The notes: generated from the sequence alone by a model not told the origin. A DNA stretch of 64,000 bases from Sorghum bicolor (GCF_000003195.3 NC_012873.2:11369894-11433893); one strand, 5' to 3'; shown: positions 8,441 through 21,091, counted from the stretch's first letter. Translations and numbers: made by a program.

Positions 8441-11340
8441 ATACACAAGCAAGAAGGTAACTAGCAAGCTACACAAGCTAACTAATTACACAAGCAACTA
8501 CACAAGCACAAGTATATGATTGTAAGTACAAGCTTATGTTGGAGATTGCAAACCACCGAGAAGAGTAGACAAAGTTTACATGGTGATTTTTTATTGAGGT
8601 TCACTTGGTTGCCACCAAGCTAAGTCCTCGTTGAGACCAGCTCCAAGGTTGTTGCCGATCCTCTTGCTAGTGGTGACCCACAAGTCACACTCTCCCACGT
8701 GGAGTGCTTACTAAAAGCCCTAGCACTTGACCGGCTAGACAACTTGTTGCCCTCCACATCTTGCTCTACTAGAGTTGCTCTTCATGATCCCCATGGGGTA
8801 AGCACCATACCCCCTTGCAAATTCTCCTTCAGAGCACCACACAATCTTCTCATGTGCTTCAACAGAGTCACAAGTCACCAAGTCATCTAGAATGTGGCAA
8901 CCTCTAAGAGTAACAAGGACCATTGGCTTACAACACGAACACCTAGTGCCACTCGATGCGACCTCACAAAGCAATTGCACTAGAATCACTCTCTCACTCA
9001 ATCCAATGAACATTGTCAAGCATGAGTGAGTTAGAGGGCTCCTAAGCACCACCACAGAAGCCACTAAGGCCTTAGTGTGCTCAACCACCAGCCTAAGGGC
9101 TAAACTAGCCGTTGCCCCTTCACTAGGCAAAAGTCAGGGGCGTCACACGCTCTGACACCAAGGCATTGGACATGCCTCCCCAATGTCTGATGCTCACCGA
9201 GCAGCCATGTGTCACTAGCCATTTCAACTTAACCACTCACGCTTGACACAGTCACACCGGATGCTTCGACAATCCACACCAGATGCTTAGCCTCAGCACC
9301 AAACACTACTTTGAGAGGCCTTGAACCTGGTTACTTGCCATCAAATATCTCCAACAGGGTGCCATGGGACGTGCCTCAACATCCGATGTGCACACCCCAT
9401 GAAACCCTAGGAGATGCTGCATGCATCGGACGCACTGACACCAGAGTGTTAGACGCGCTGATGACCTACGGTGACACATACAGTCTACCAACACTATGTC
9501 CGACATAGGTCCAGCACCCGATGCTACTGAACTCAGTGTCCACGAGTGTTTATGAGCGAGAAACACTCTCGTGACTATGCCTCCTCTTTAAACATCCTCC
9601 GGCACAATGGAAAATAGGCATTCCATTTTCACAAAAATGCCGCATCCCGCCGAGAGAGGATCCCAAACCCCTCTCTACTCCTCAAACTTCAACTCATTTA
9701 CAAATGTGCTGACTATTGACGGTCCTTAAGTACTAAATATAATCATCAAATAAATAAAGAAAAGGATCCAAATGCAACCAACACCCAGACTTAGGGTTTT
9801 ATCTGACAAAATTCCACGAGTTTTGGTGTTTATCTATTTCTGCAGGGGGTTATCAGGAAATATGGAGAAAAGGCCCACATGTCGGGTTTACATAGAGATA
9901 TTAACATGCCGCGCAATTTTCTATCATCTAGAAGAGTCCAGAAGCCACGGGAACGAACAGGAGGCCGAACGGGCCCGGAGGCAGGGCGCCCGCCCTCCCC
10001 ACTTGGGCGCCCACCCTGGTACAAGCACCAATCATAGAATGGAGTACACCATTACAAAGATCTTGTCGAGCTGATCGAAATGCATATATTATTTGCTATA
10101 TTTGGAGTTTGGAATCAAGAGATATTAATAAAAGAAGGACTCCACATAAAAGAGCTGCGATATTAATTGGGCCCAAATCAAATTTTGGTCCATTGAGGCC
10201 TATGTGCATTTTAATGAGATATGGTGGAAAGTTTAAGTACCACATCACCTACTGAACCAAAAAGGCACAAAAGGAGGAGGCTATATAAGCAAGGCCCCTG
10301 GCCCCTGGAGGAGAACACATCATTATAGAGTTGAGAGGTGCCCTGGAAGGATAACCTTTCCTCTATATAGAATTAGGACTTAGTATCAAATGTGAGATTA
10401 GAATTAGTTCTTCTAGATTGAGAGAGATAGAGTGTAGGTATAGATCGGAGGAAGCCCGGCCTGTCGGTGTCTACTCCGAGGTTGTACCTGCGGGATCAAG
10501 TCTCCTAACCCGAGGCTTGCTCCTAGGATTCTTCAGTATTTCGACTTCTAAATTCTAGTAAGTTATTTGTTCTTATTGTTCTTTGGTTTATGAGTTTACT
10601 TTAATCTCTTCCAGTTGAGTTTAGAGTAATTATTACTAGCGTAAACATGGTGTTTGGGCTAGGGTACTCATAGATATCCCCTGACTAGCTGGACCGTGGT
10701 AGTAGCGAGGAACGTGACATTTCCGAGTTACCTTTGTAGCCCACATCCCGTTAGCAGGATCGATAGGGTTTATAGGTGCGGGTCGAACATCCTTTGTGGT
10801 GTCTAGATTTTGTGAGCCTCCACAATAGAATAGTAGATCATCCTTACCAAGGTTAGAACGAGAGTACGGTTGTAGTCTTCTCTATACATCGCTCACATGG
10901 AATCACATTGTTTGTAGCCTAAAGGGTAGTAGCAATAGATTTGGTTAGTCAAATGCACGCTTTCTCCCAGTGGTAAAAATATAAATACGATACTCTGGAT
11001 AACCTCCCGGGTGAAGTGCTCACCGATATCCGTGCGCTTGCGGATCATTTCCTGATGGCGTTACCAAGTATCAACACTGACACCACTAAGTTTACACCAC
11101 CATGTGCATGTATGTTAGCAATTTTACAAATAATTTCCTAAAAGGAGTTAGCGTCTCAACTTGCCACGCCACTTGATCCTAACACATATGCAAAGTTAGA
11201 TCGCTCAAGTGGCACTAGATGATCGATATGCAAACAAGTTTGCTCCTCTTGATAGTATGGCCATCTATCCTAAATCTGGTCATAAACTTCACTACACACC
11301 TATGATCGGTGAAATAGAAACACCTACGGTCATAAACTTC
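8441..11340 (-). mobile_element. Degenerate copia (SIRE-type) LTR remnant, minus strand, split by a solo gypsy LTR
   Basis: The reverse complement of about 8560-8640 reads CAACGAGGACTTAGCTTGG followed by CAAGTGAACCTC and a T-poor AAAAAATC stretch. This is the segment found in the plus-strand copia LTR at 12320-12370. Degenerate GCATCCGGTG-type motifs recur at 9180-9530. The sequence resumes after the solo LTR at 11082-11340. It is too diverged to set termini. Confidence 0.55.
9714..11076 (+). repeat. Solo LTR of a gypsy element (1363 bp) with 5-bp target duplication
   Basis: Starts TATTGACGG (the usual TG has become TA) and ends AGTATCAACA. It is flanked on both sides by CTGAC (9709-9713 and 11077-11081). 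It is closely related to the LTR starting at 32428 and more distantly to the one at 59049. TATATAAG is at 10282-10289, with GC-rich GGGCGCCC motifs at 9983-9996 and 10005-10018 upstream. No internal sequence follows, so it probably arose by LTR-LTR recombination. Confidence 0.88.
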
Positions 11341-12708
11341 TCTACTCACTGAGAAACACTCAACGGACGCAGTGCGTGGAGGCACCGAACACTGACCTTA
11401 GCGTCCGGTGTGCTGTCAGTGCCTACCTCTGCTAGGGTTAAGCACCAGATGCACCAGCATCTGGTGTGGCCTGACTTCAGCAGGGGGTTTCTGGCTGAGA
11501 GCACTAGACGCTCTAAGTGCATCTGGTGGTGTGAGTCTAGTGTGCGAACGTTTTGCGACCCTCTCTGTGCATAGGTCCGGTGAGTACCGAACGCATCCGG
11601 TGCTCAATGTCTGGTGAGGTTCTGTGTTTGACAAACTCTTGCGCATGAGTCCGGTGAGTACCGGACGTGTCCAATGCTCACTTGGTCGCGTCCGGTGGTC
11701 CGTAGGTGACCGTTAGAGATTGACGCGTGAGATTCAAAGGTTGACACGTGGCTAACTCCAGGGCACCGGACACAGGGGGTCGAGCGTCCGGTGGCTCCCT
11801 GCTGAGCGTCCGGTGCCCCCAATTTCAGCCCAGTTAAAGAGCCAACTGCTCTATTTGTTGAGGGGGCTTATAAATAGAAGGTGACCGGCTTTGGGAGGTT
11901 CTCTCTTGCACATTTGATTACTTGAGGCATACTTTGAGCTAGAGAACACTCCCTCCACTCATCTCCTTGCTTGATTGCTAATCCTAGTGAGATTCAAGTG
12001 CATTGCATTGAGAGTTGCATCTAGTGGCACTTGATTCTTGAGTTTGCTGCAGATTTCTTGTTACTCTTGGGTGTTTCCCGATGCCCTAGACGGCTTGAGT
12101 AGCCGAGGTGTTGAGCTCATGATTGGAAATTGTTTCGAGCCTCACCTAGTGATTTGTGAGGGGTTCTTGAGCCTTCCCTGTGGGAGATCGCAATTGGCTA
12201 CTCTAGTGGATTGCTCGTGGCTTGGAGGATCCCCATCTTGTGAGTGGATGTGCGGCACCCACTGTGGGTTTGGCTTTGAATTGCCAATTAGCTCATGATC
12301 CATCAAGAGGGTGTATTGCCACAACGAGGACTAGCTTGCCAGGAAGTAAGTGAACCTCGGTAAAAAATCTTGTGTCATCCCTTGCCGAGGTTTCTCTTTG
12401 ATTATGATTGATTGATTGGTTATATATCTACTCTACAACGTCGGTATAACAATCACTCGCCACTCCTTTGCTTTCTTGTTTACCCTGTTAGTTGCGTAGC
12501 TTGTGTAGATTAGTTCTTGTTTAGGAGTGTAGCTAGCTTTAGCTGTGTCTTGTTGTTGCCTTGTACTAGACTTTAGGTGGCTTGCATAGCTTATTTAAGC
12601 TAGTGCTAGAAGAGCTTCGCGATTTGTTTTACTAACCAACTTGTCAAGTTGAGTTTGTAGAAAATTTAAATAGGCTATTGACCCCCCTCTAGCCATTTGG
12701 ACATTTCA
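11341..12708 (+). repeat. 5' LTR (5'-truncated) of the copia element
   Basis: Ends GGACATTTCA at 12708, followed by GTAGTATCAAAG, a degenerate initiator-Met primer site (12710-12721). A TATA box TTATAAATAG is near 11869. GCGTCCGGTG-type motifs are scattered through 11390-11815. 12037-12708 is repeated at 30449-31137. The TGAAAGAG start expected of this family is not found upstream. Confidence 0.75.
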
Positions 12709-12765
12709 GGTAGTATCAAAGCCGAGGCACCATTTATTTGAGGCTTAACAACGTTCGGTGAATAA

Positions 12766-13350
12766 ATGACTCTTAGTTTGCATATCAACAACACTAAGAA
12801 GGCACCTTAGTTTAATGGCACAAATTATGCTTATTGGAAGGTCAAGATGACCACCCATCTCAAGTCAATCAATAGAGAAGTTTGGAAGGTGACCGAAACA
12901 AAATTTGAGGTGGCAAATGAAAATGCATCAACACCGGTTGAAAAGAAGAAGCTACAATGCAATGATATTGCCATTAGTGCTCTTCATGAAGCTCTTGATG
13001 ACAAAACCTTTGAGCAAATCAAGAACATTGAGGTTGCTCATGATGCATGGGCAAAGCTAGAAGAAACATTTGAGGGCACCAAGGGAACCAAGACCGCCAA
13101 GGCATACATCCTCCAAGAAAAGTTCTCAAGCTTCAAGATGCAAGAAGATGAAAGTGTGCCGGAGATGTGTCACCGGTTGCAAGTCATTGTGATTGAGCTC
13201 AAGGCACTTGGGGAAGAAGTGAAGGATAGTCAATTCTCTATGAAGTTCTTGAGAAGCTTGCCCAAAAGATTTGACACATTGATCACCGTGCTAGTCCAGA
13301 CAACACTTAGTGATTCAACTCCCCAACAAGTGTTCCAAGAAGTGATGATG
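12766..13350 (+). pseudogene. Copia Gag, broken
   Basis: ATG 12766 opens MTLSLHINNTKKAP and meets TAG at 12808-12810, where related proteins have Lys or Gln before FNGTNYAYWK. The frame then stays open through a UBN2/Retrotran_gag_2 fold (CNDIAISALHEALDD, AHDAWAKLEETFEG, MKFLRSLPKRFD). At about 13350 it jumps into the gag-pre-integrase region in another frame, so the CCHC knuckle and protease are deleted. Non-functional. Confidence 0.8.
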
Positions 13351-14359
13351 TTGAGGTGGTTAGTGTTGATGGATCAAACTTGATATTCAAAGGGTTTAGA
13401 CATGGTAGCTTATACTTGGTTGATTTCAATGACAATGAAACCCAATTAACATCATGCTTGCTTAGCAAATCTAGTTTGGGATGGTTGTGGCATAGAAGGC
13501 TTGGTCATGTTAGAATGAAACAATTGAACAAACTATTGAGGCATGACTAAGTTAGAGGCTTGAAGGAGGTAACTTTGAGAAGGATAAACCATGTAGTGCT
13601 TGTCAAGCCAGAAAGCAAGTTGGAAATGCACATCCCAAGAAATGTGAAATGAGCACATCAAAGGCATTTGAGTTATTGCACATGGATTTATTTGGGCCAA
13701 CAACATACACTGGCATTGGTGGCAACAAGTATGGCTTTGTGATAGTCGATGACTACACTAGATACACTTGGGTATTCTTCCTCTATGACATGAGTGATGT
13801 TTTTGATCTATTCAAGTCTTTTGTTAAGAGGGTGCAAAATGTGTTTGAAACCACTATCAAGAAGATTAGAAGTGACAATGGTAGTGAATTCAAGAACACA
13901 AGAATTGAGGAATTGTGTGATGATCTTAGCATTGGACATCAATTCTCTCCAACATACACTCCTCAATCCAATGGTGTAGTTGAAAGAAAGAATAGAACCT
14001 TGATTGACATGACTAGATCAATGCTTAGTGAATACAATGTTAGTCATTCATTTTGGAGTGAAGCTGTCAACACGGCTTGCTATTGTAGCAACCGTCTCTA
14101 TTGCCATGGAAATCTTAGGAAGACACCATATGAGCTATTGAATGGAAGAAAGCCCAACACTGCATACTTTCGAGTGTTTGGTTGCAAATGCTACATTCTC
14201 AAGAAAGGCACTAGATTGAGTAAGTTTGAGAAGAAATGTGATGAAGGGTTCTTACTTGGTTATTCCACCACAAGCAAGGCATATAGAGTTTGGATCTTGA
14301 CAAGTGGCACATTGGAAGCAGTCCATGATGTGGAGTTTGATGAAACTGAGGGATCATAA
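13351..14359 (+). pseudogene. Copia gag-pre-integrase and integrase, broken
   Basis: The pre-integrase part has WLWHRRLGHVRMKQLNKL. Integrase follows with HMDLFGP (first Asp), IRSDNGSEF (second Asp) and SNGVVERKNRTL (Glu), so the D,D,E triad is visible. The C-terminal part has KTPYELLNGRKP and the FGCKCYILKK segment. Stops fall at about 13550 and at 14357-14359, and frames change between blocks. Confidence 0.85.
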
Positions 14360-15379
14360 AATAAAGCTCAAAATCTTGATGATGTGAGAGGAGATCAATT
14401 AGCGAATGCAATGAAGAACATGAATGTAGGTGACATAAGGCCAAGGCAAGTTGATGACAATGGTGACATTCACATGATCAATCAAGAAGTGCAAATTGAT
14501 TCAAATCAAGCTAGTACTAGTGGCTCTCATGATGATGATCAAAATCAAAGTCAAGCAAGTGAAAGCAATCAAGTCCCAATACTCCAACCTACAAGCATAG
14601 CAAGTGATCATCCATTGGATCAAGTCATTGGTGGTATTCAAAGTGGTGTACAAACAAGATCAAGGCTAGCATCCTTTTGTGAGCACTATTCATTTGTCTC
14701 ATTTGAATAACCAAAGAGAATAGAAGATGCATTGAAGGATTCTGATTGGGTAAATGCCATGCATGAAGAATTAAACAACTTCACAAGAAATCAAGTGTGG
14801 GAGCTTATTAACAAGCCAAATAACTACAATGTGATTGTTACCAAGTGGGTCTTTAGAAATAAGCAAGATCAAGATGGTGTAGTTGTGAGAAACAAAGCAA
14901 GACTAGTAGCACAAGGGTACACTCAAGTTGAAGGTCTTGACTTTGGAGAAACATATGCACTGGTTGCAAGATTGGAGGCAATTAGAATATTATTAGCCTA
15001 TGCTTGTGCCCACAACATCAAGCTCTATCAAATGGATGTGAAGAGTGCATTTCTCAATGGATACATAAATGAGTTGGTCTATATTGAACAACCTCATGGT
15101 TTTGAAGATGACAAGAAACCCAACCATGTTTACAAACTCAAGAAGGCATTGTATGGTTTGAAGCAAACACCTAGAGCATGATATGAGAGATTGAGAGATT
15201 TTCTTCTCTCTAAAGGGTTCAAGATGGGAAAGGTTGACACTACCCTCTTCACCAAGAAACTAGGCAATGACTTGTTTGTGTTGCAAATCTATGTTGATGA
15301 TATCATCTTTGGATCAACCAATCAAGACTTTTGTGAAGAGTTTGGAAGAATGATGGCAAATGAGTTTGAGATGTCCATG
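14360..15379 (+). pseudogene. Copia reverse transcriptase, broken and truncated
   Basis: After a low-complexity linker the RT_2 domain reads WVFRNKQDQDG, NKARLVAQGYTQ, YQMDVKSAFLNG, ALYGLKQTPRA and the catalytic YVDDIIFGS. TGA at about 15179-15181 replaces the Trp normal after PRA. Coding sequence ends at EFEMSM, where the Athila LTR starts. The RT tail and RNase H are missing. Confidence 0.88.
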
Positions 15380-16590
15380 TGTTGACACCTGTTAACTTAC
15401 AAAATTTGTTAGCATTTATTTCTCCACCATAAATGAATATCTACTAGAATAGGGTTATCACTGACAATTTCTACGAGTTTTGTATATTCTATATTTTCTA
15501 GGGATTATTCCAGAAAGTGCTGAAAAGAGGGATTTAAGTGCTAATCGGCCACGAAACTTAACCGCGATGGAAGGATGACACTGGAAGATTCAGGAACACT
15601 CTAGAAGACACCCAATACGAGGGGGGAGCCAGCAGCCGCCACGTGGGGCCGGTCGGCCCCACCCTAGCGCCGGCCGGCCCCCTGCTGCTAGGATTTGCGC
15701 CCCTTCCGGAAGCTTTCTCCACCGCCTATGAGGGGCCATCTCAACCGCTTGTTAAGTCGGTTTGATCCAACGGCGCGCGTTCACCCCACCAGGCTATAAA
15801 TACAAGGCAAGACCCCCCTGGAGGAGGCCAGATGAAGAGATGAAGAGCCAGAACATTAGATAGAGATCCACTAGATCTAGGCTAGCAATCAAGATAGAGA
15901 TTAGAGAGATAGAGTAGAGAAGTAGAGATTCAGAGGAGTCCTGGCCTGTCGGAGCTTCTTCAGGAGCTGTATTCGTCTGGATTCGGCTCCCCCATCCAGA
16001 ATCGTGTTCTGAGGTACTTTTGTATTTACCCATCTGATTCAAGTAAGCAACTTGTTTGTATTCGTTCTTTGGCTTGCAACTCATATTATATTGAGTACTG
16101 CAATTTGGGTAGCTCCTAGGTCGGAGTAGTGATTCATAGCGTAGACGTGGTGTCTGGGCTATGGTTGCTTGTGAATGTCCCCTAATCAGGCGGACAGTGG
16201 TAGTTTGCGTAGGTGACTTTATAGCTGCATTGATTTCTCTGTAGTCCACTTCCCGTTGATAGGATTGATAGGATTATAGGTGCCTCATAGGGGATTACTC
16301 TGATTCTTCCCCTATTCGGGTTACTTGCTCGATAAGACGATCCTATACAAAGTTTACCGGTTATTGGAACTAGAGTACATTAGTATTTCCTCATCATCAA
16401 TAGTTTCTAGATTGTTTGTGCCCCCCTTTGATTAAGAAATTATAGGCTAAGTCATAAGTCACCTACTGTTCTTTTGGGTTCGATATTAAAACCGGGTTGA
16501 TCTTGGTGAAGTGCTAATCAGTATATATCTATGCGGTTGCAGATAATCTGATTATAATCATTACTAGGTTGCAGTTAATTTATACCAACT
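15380..16590 (+). repeat. 5' LTR of the Athila element
   Basis: Starts TGTTGACACCTG; the 3' border near TATACCAACT is degenerate. TATAAATA is at 15795-15802. GC-rich near-palindromes GGGGCCGGTCGGCCCC (15645-15660) and GCGCCGGCCGGCCCC (15668-15682) lie about 115-150 bp upstream of TATA. Confidence 0.75.
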
Positions 16591-16663
16591 TGCATTTCTA
16601 GCGTCGTTGACGGAGAATGATTTGCTGATTTTTACATTAGTCTAACTTAGTCTATAGTTATCC

Positions 16664-16666
<3 letters not shown>

Positions 16667-16708
<42 letters not shown>
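16667..16708. repeat. (AT)21 microsatellite
   Basis: Uninterrupted AT dinucleotide run in the Athila leader between PBS and gag. Confidence 0.97.
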
Positions 16709-16716
<8 letters not shown>

Positions 16717-16748
16717 TATAGAAATTGAATCTCAACTTTTATATCAAT

Positions 16749-18375
16749 ATGGTGCACCATCGGGATCGTACCTCTAGTCAAAGGAATCTTCTAAACCTAT
16801 CACATCATCTGGCGATGAGCTACGCCTAGGACTAATCAAATTAGTTCAAAAACACATTTTCTCTGGTAATTCTAGCGAAAACCTAGCTGATTTTGAGCAG
16901 ACATGTTCATGTCTAAAAATTAAGGGCATGGCCGATGAAACTCTAAGATGGAAACTCTTTCCATTTTTATTAATGGGTTAAGCTAAGAAATGGTATAATC
17001 TCCATATTGGAAATAGTCAAGGAGACTGGGATATATTACGAAAAGACTTTTGCCTTCCTAGTAGAAAAGGTCGCTAAACTTTGGTTTAAAATTATAGGAT
17101 TCAAACAATTAGACAATGAATCGCTAGGCAAGGCTTGGGATCGTTTTGATGTTTTTGTAAATTCTGGACCTAATCTTGCTTTACCAGAACCCATGCTTTT
17201 ACAACATTTTTTTAGGCCTTAGTGTTAAAAATCAAGAATACCTTAATTTAGCCTTGGGAGGAGCATTTATGCATATTATTGTAGATCATGCTAAAACTAT
17301 TCTTACTAATATTTTAAATGATCTACCCAAAGAAAAAGAAGAGTTGTTAGAAGAAGAATCTCGGTAAGCTGAAAATAAACCTTTACCTCATTCATCTCAA
17401 TCTATAGTTGAATTAGCTAATGAGATAGAGAAAACTCCAAATTCTGAATGGATGTTTGAAATTGAGGATAATTTCTATGATGATTTTGGTAATACTACGT
17501 TTTATCATAAGATTATTCAACCCCAACAATCTAGGGATTTTAATCCTACTTTTTCACATCCTGATGATTTAAAATTTCTTAGAGAAGTTATAAGGGAATT
17601 AATGTTTATTTTGGGTGATGATTGGTTAATAGAATCTGAGCAATCCCCTGAAGTAATTCGCTTTAATTCACCCTTGGTTATTATAAAGTTGCAAGTGGAT
17701 TCACATCCTTTTGAAGCTTTATATAATCTGGTTGTAGGAGTCAACATTATGTCATATACTTTTGCTAAAGAATTCTTGAAAGACATACCATTAATTCCTA
17801 CAAATAAATTATTAAAAAGTTGTTCAGGACATATTATTCCTAGCTTAGGAGTTTTGAGTGCACATCCTATTGTTATCAATAATTTCCACATTTTGTTGAA
17901 TTTTTATATATTTGATGTGTGGCATTTTAATGTAATGATTGGAGTACCTATAATAAAACTTCTTCAAGAAGGTCGTAATGGTAAATTAGATATTAAATTT
18001 GGAAAAGGATTTAGTTTTTCAATGCCTATAACTTATACAGTAAAAGTTAAAGCAGAATCCCTTCCTGAATTTGATCCAACAAAAGAGGTTAAGTCATCCG
18101 AATTGAATAATTTTAGTCAACCTAATTTAGAAGATAATACCCAGTTCTTCATCGAAGAAGAGGAAGAGGATCCTACTGATCCTGAACCTCTTGTTGAATT
18201 ACTAGAGCCACTTAACCCTCCTATTGAGCTCAAACCACTACCTTCTAGACTTAAATATATTTTTCTAAATAGTGATAAAAAATATCCTATGATTATAAGT
18301 GATAAACTCTCAGATGAGGAGACTTATAAACTAATAACTGTTTTAGAAAAACATCGTGTTGCTTTTGGTTATTAA
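16749..18375 (+). pseudogene. Athila Gag and protease-like region, broken
   Basis: 16749-17450 aligns by eye with the Gag of the Athila copy at 60472 (DFEQTCSCLKIKG, ETLRWKLFPF) but is full of stops and frame changes. 17452-18375 is open for 307 residues and holds the protease-like part. Where the D-T/S-G active site should be it reads EALYNLVVGVNIMS, so the catalytic Asp is absent. The flap-side FDVWHFNVMIGVPI is kept. An acidic linker (FIEEEEEDPTDPEPLVELLEPL) ends it before RT. Confidence 0.75.
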
Positions 18376-18405
18376 CTCTAAGACCTAAAAGGGATTAGCC
18401 CTGTT

Positions 18406-21091
18406 CTCTACACTCATCGCATACCAACCAATCCAGAAATTACACCTTCGAGAGAGCCTCAGCGTAGACTCCAGAATGCGATGAGAGACGTAGTAAAGAA
18501 AGAGGTCTTAAAGCTTTCGCATGCAGGGATTATATATCCTATACCGCATAGTGAGTGGGTAAGTCCTGTGCAAGTTGTGCCTAAAAAGGAAGGAATGAGA
18601 GTTGTCCAAAATGATAAAAATGAATTAATACCTCAAAGAACTGTCACTGGATGGTGAATGTGCATAGATTATAGAAAACTCAACAAGGCAACAAAGAAAT
18701 ATCATTTTCCTCTACCTTTTATTGATGAGATGCTAGAGCGTTTAGCCAATCATTCTTTCTTTTGTTTTCTTGATGGTTATTCAGGATATCACCAAATTCC
18801 TATCCACGCCGATGATCAAAGCAAAACCATATTTACATATCCCTATGGAACTTATGCTTATCGTAGAATGACTTTTGGATTATGTAATGCACCCGCTTCT
18901 TTCCAAAGATGCATGATGTCTATATTTTCTGATATGATAGAAAAGATCATGGAAGTTTTTATGGATGATTTTTCATTTTATGGAAAAACTTTTGATGATT
19001 GTTTAGAAAATTTAGATAAGGTTTTGCAAAGATGTGAAGAAAAACACTTAGTCCTCAATTGGGAGAAATGTCATTTTATGGTTAGAGAGGGAATAGTGTT
19101 AGGACACTTAGTGTCAGAAAGAGGTATAGAGGTAGATAAAGCTAAAATTGAAGTGATCAAGCAACTACCTCCATCTATTAATATAAAAGGAATTCAAAGC
19201 TTTCTTGGTCATTGTGGTTTTTATCATAGATTTATGAGAAATTTCTCACAAATTGCTAGGCCAATGACTAGACTGTTAGCTAAGGATGTACCTTTTGAAT
19301 TTGATGATGAATGCTTAGAATCATTTAATATTCTTAAGGAAGCACTCACATCAGCACCAATCATTCAACCCCCTAATTGGTCTTTACCTTTTGAAATTAT
19401 GTGTGATGGTAGTGATTATGCTGTAAAAGATAAAATGCATCATGCAATTGCTTATGCTAGCAAAACAATGACAGAAGCACAATTAAATTATGCAACCACT
19501 AAAAAAGAATTTTAGTTGTTGTTTTTGCTATCGATAAATTTAGGTCATACTTAGTTGGAGCTAAAATAATTGTTTATTCTAACAATGCTGCTCTTAAATA
19601 TTTGCTCACTAAAAAAGATGCTGAACCACGATTAATAAAATGGATCTTGTTACTTCAAGAATTTGATTTGGAAATTAAATATGGAAAAGGTGTAGAAAAT
19701 CCTGTTGCTGATCATTTGTCTAGGATGTATTTCAAAGAACCTTAGGAGTTCCCAATTAATGACTCATTAAGAGATGACATGTTGTTTAAAGTGACCAAGA
19801 TAGATCCTTGGTACGCGAATATTGTCAACTTTATGGTTGCAGGATACGTACCACCAGGAGAAAATAAGAGGAAGCTCATTTATGAAAGTCATCTCCACAT
19901 ATGAGATCCACCCTATCTCTTTCAGGTATGCTCAAATGGGTTGCTTAGAAGATGTGTACCAGTGGAGGAGGGCATGCAGATTATTCAGAAATGTCATTCA
20001 TCACCATATGGAGGTCATTATGGAGTATTCTGTACTCATGCAAAAATTTGGCAGAGTGGTTTCTTCTGGCCAACCATGTATGAAGACACCAAAGATTTTA
20101 TCCAAAGATGTGGGCCATGTCAGAGGTATGGAAATATCACTACTAGAGATGCTATGCCACTCACCAATAATCTTCAGATAGAGCTCTTTGATGTATGGGG
20201 AATTGATTACATGGGACCATTTGTGAAATCACGGAATTACGAGTACATTTTGGTGGCAGTTGACTATGTATCCAAGTGGGTAGAAGCCGTGCCATGCAAG
20301 AAGGCTAACTCAAGACACTCAAAGAGAATGTTTGAAGAGATTATATTCGTGAGGTTTGGAACACCTAGGATGGTTATAAGTGATGGGGGAACACACTTCA
20401 CTGATAAAAAGTTTCACTTATACCTTCAAACTCATGGAATACGACATAATGTTGCTACTCCATATCATCCTCAGACAAGTGGCCATGGAGAAACATCAAA
20501 TAAACAAATCAAAAATATTCTCCAGAAAACAGCAAATGAGATGGGAACTCTATGGAGGGATCAATTACCAAATGCACTATGGGCATACCGGACAACTTAT
20601 AAAACACCTTTGGGTATGTCACTATATCAATTGGTATATGGTAAGACTTGTCACTTGCCAGTCGAGTTAGAACATAAAGCTCATTGGGCTATCAAAAGAT
20701 GGAATATGGATTTTGAAGCCGCTGGAGAGAAACAAAAATGCAATTATCAGAACTAGAAGAATGGAGAGAAAAGGCATATCACAATTCGAAGATCTACAAA
20801 GAGCGAACAATGAGATGGCATGACAAGAGGATCAAGAAGAAGGAATTTGCACCAGGAAATAAGGTATTACTTTTTAATTCTAGGTTCAAAGTATTCGGGC
20901 TTGGAAAATTGAGGAGCAAATGGGAAGGACCCTTCACCGTCGCAAATTCATCACCACACAGAGTAGTAACTCTACAATCAAGCGAAGGTACGTTATTCAA
21001 GGTAAATGGACACCAACTTAAACTTTATTTAGAGCCATTTGATTCAGGAGTAATTGATGAGATAGAATTTATCCAATTACCACCATATTAA
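18406..21091 (+). pseudogene. Athila pol: RT, RNase H, integrase, broken
   Basis: The RT N-terminus (KLSHAGIIYPIPHSEWVSPVQVV) is followed by a TGA in place of a sense codon just before MCIDYRKLNKAT (18658). Then come GYSGYHQIPI, RRMTFGLCNAPASFQ and the FMDDF active site. RNase H continues ([36 protein letters not shown]) across a frame change near 19515. Integrase has the HHCC finger (HSSPYGGHYG, CGPCQRYG) and the triad WGIDYMGPF, ISDGGTHF and GHGETSNKQ. A frameshift near 20750 separates the last 117 residues (RIKKKEFAPGNKVLL, WEGPFTV). At least three breaks make it inactive. Confidence 0.88.

Larger units (their letters stand above)
11341..15379 (+). mobile_element. Decayed SIRE/Maximus-type copia retrotransposon, 5' part
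   Basis: A 5' LTR, an iMet-type primer site and gag, gag-pre-integrase, integrase and RT blocks follow in copia order (integrase before RT). The element stops abruptly inside RT at 15379, where an Athila LTR begins; the rest of pol is not found in the window. It contains stops, frameshifts and an internal deletion of the zinc-knuckle/protease part. Confidence 0.88.
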
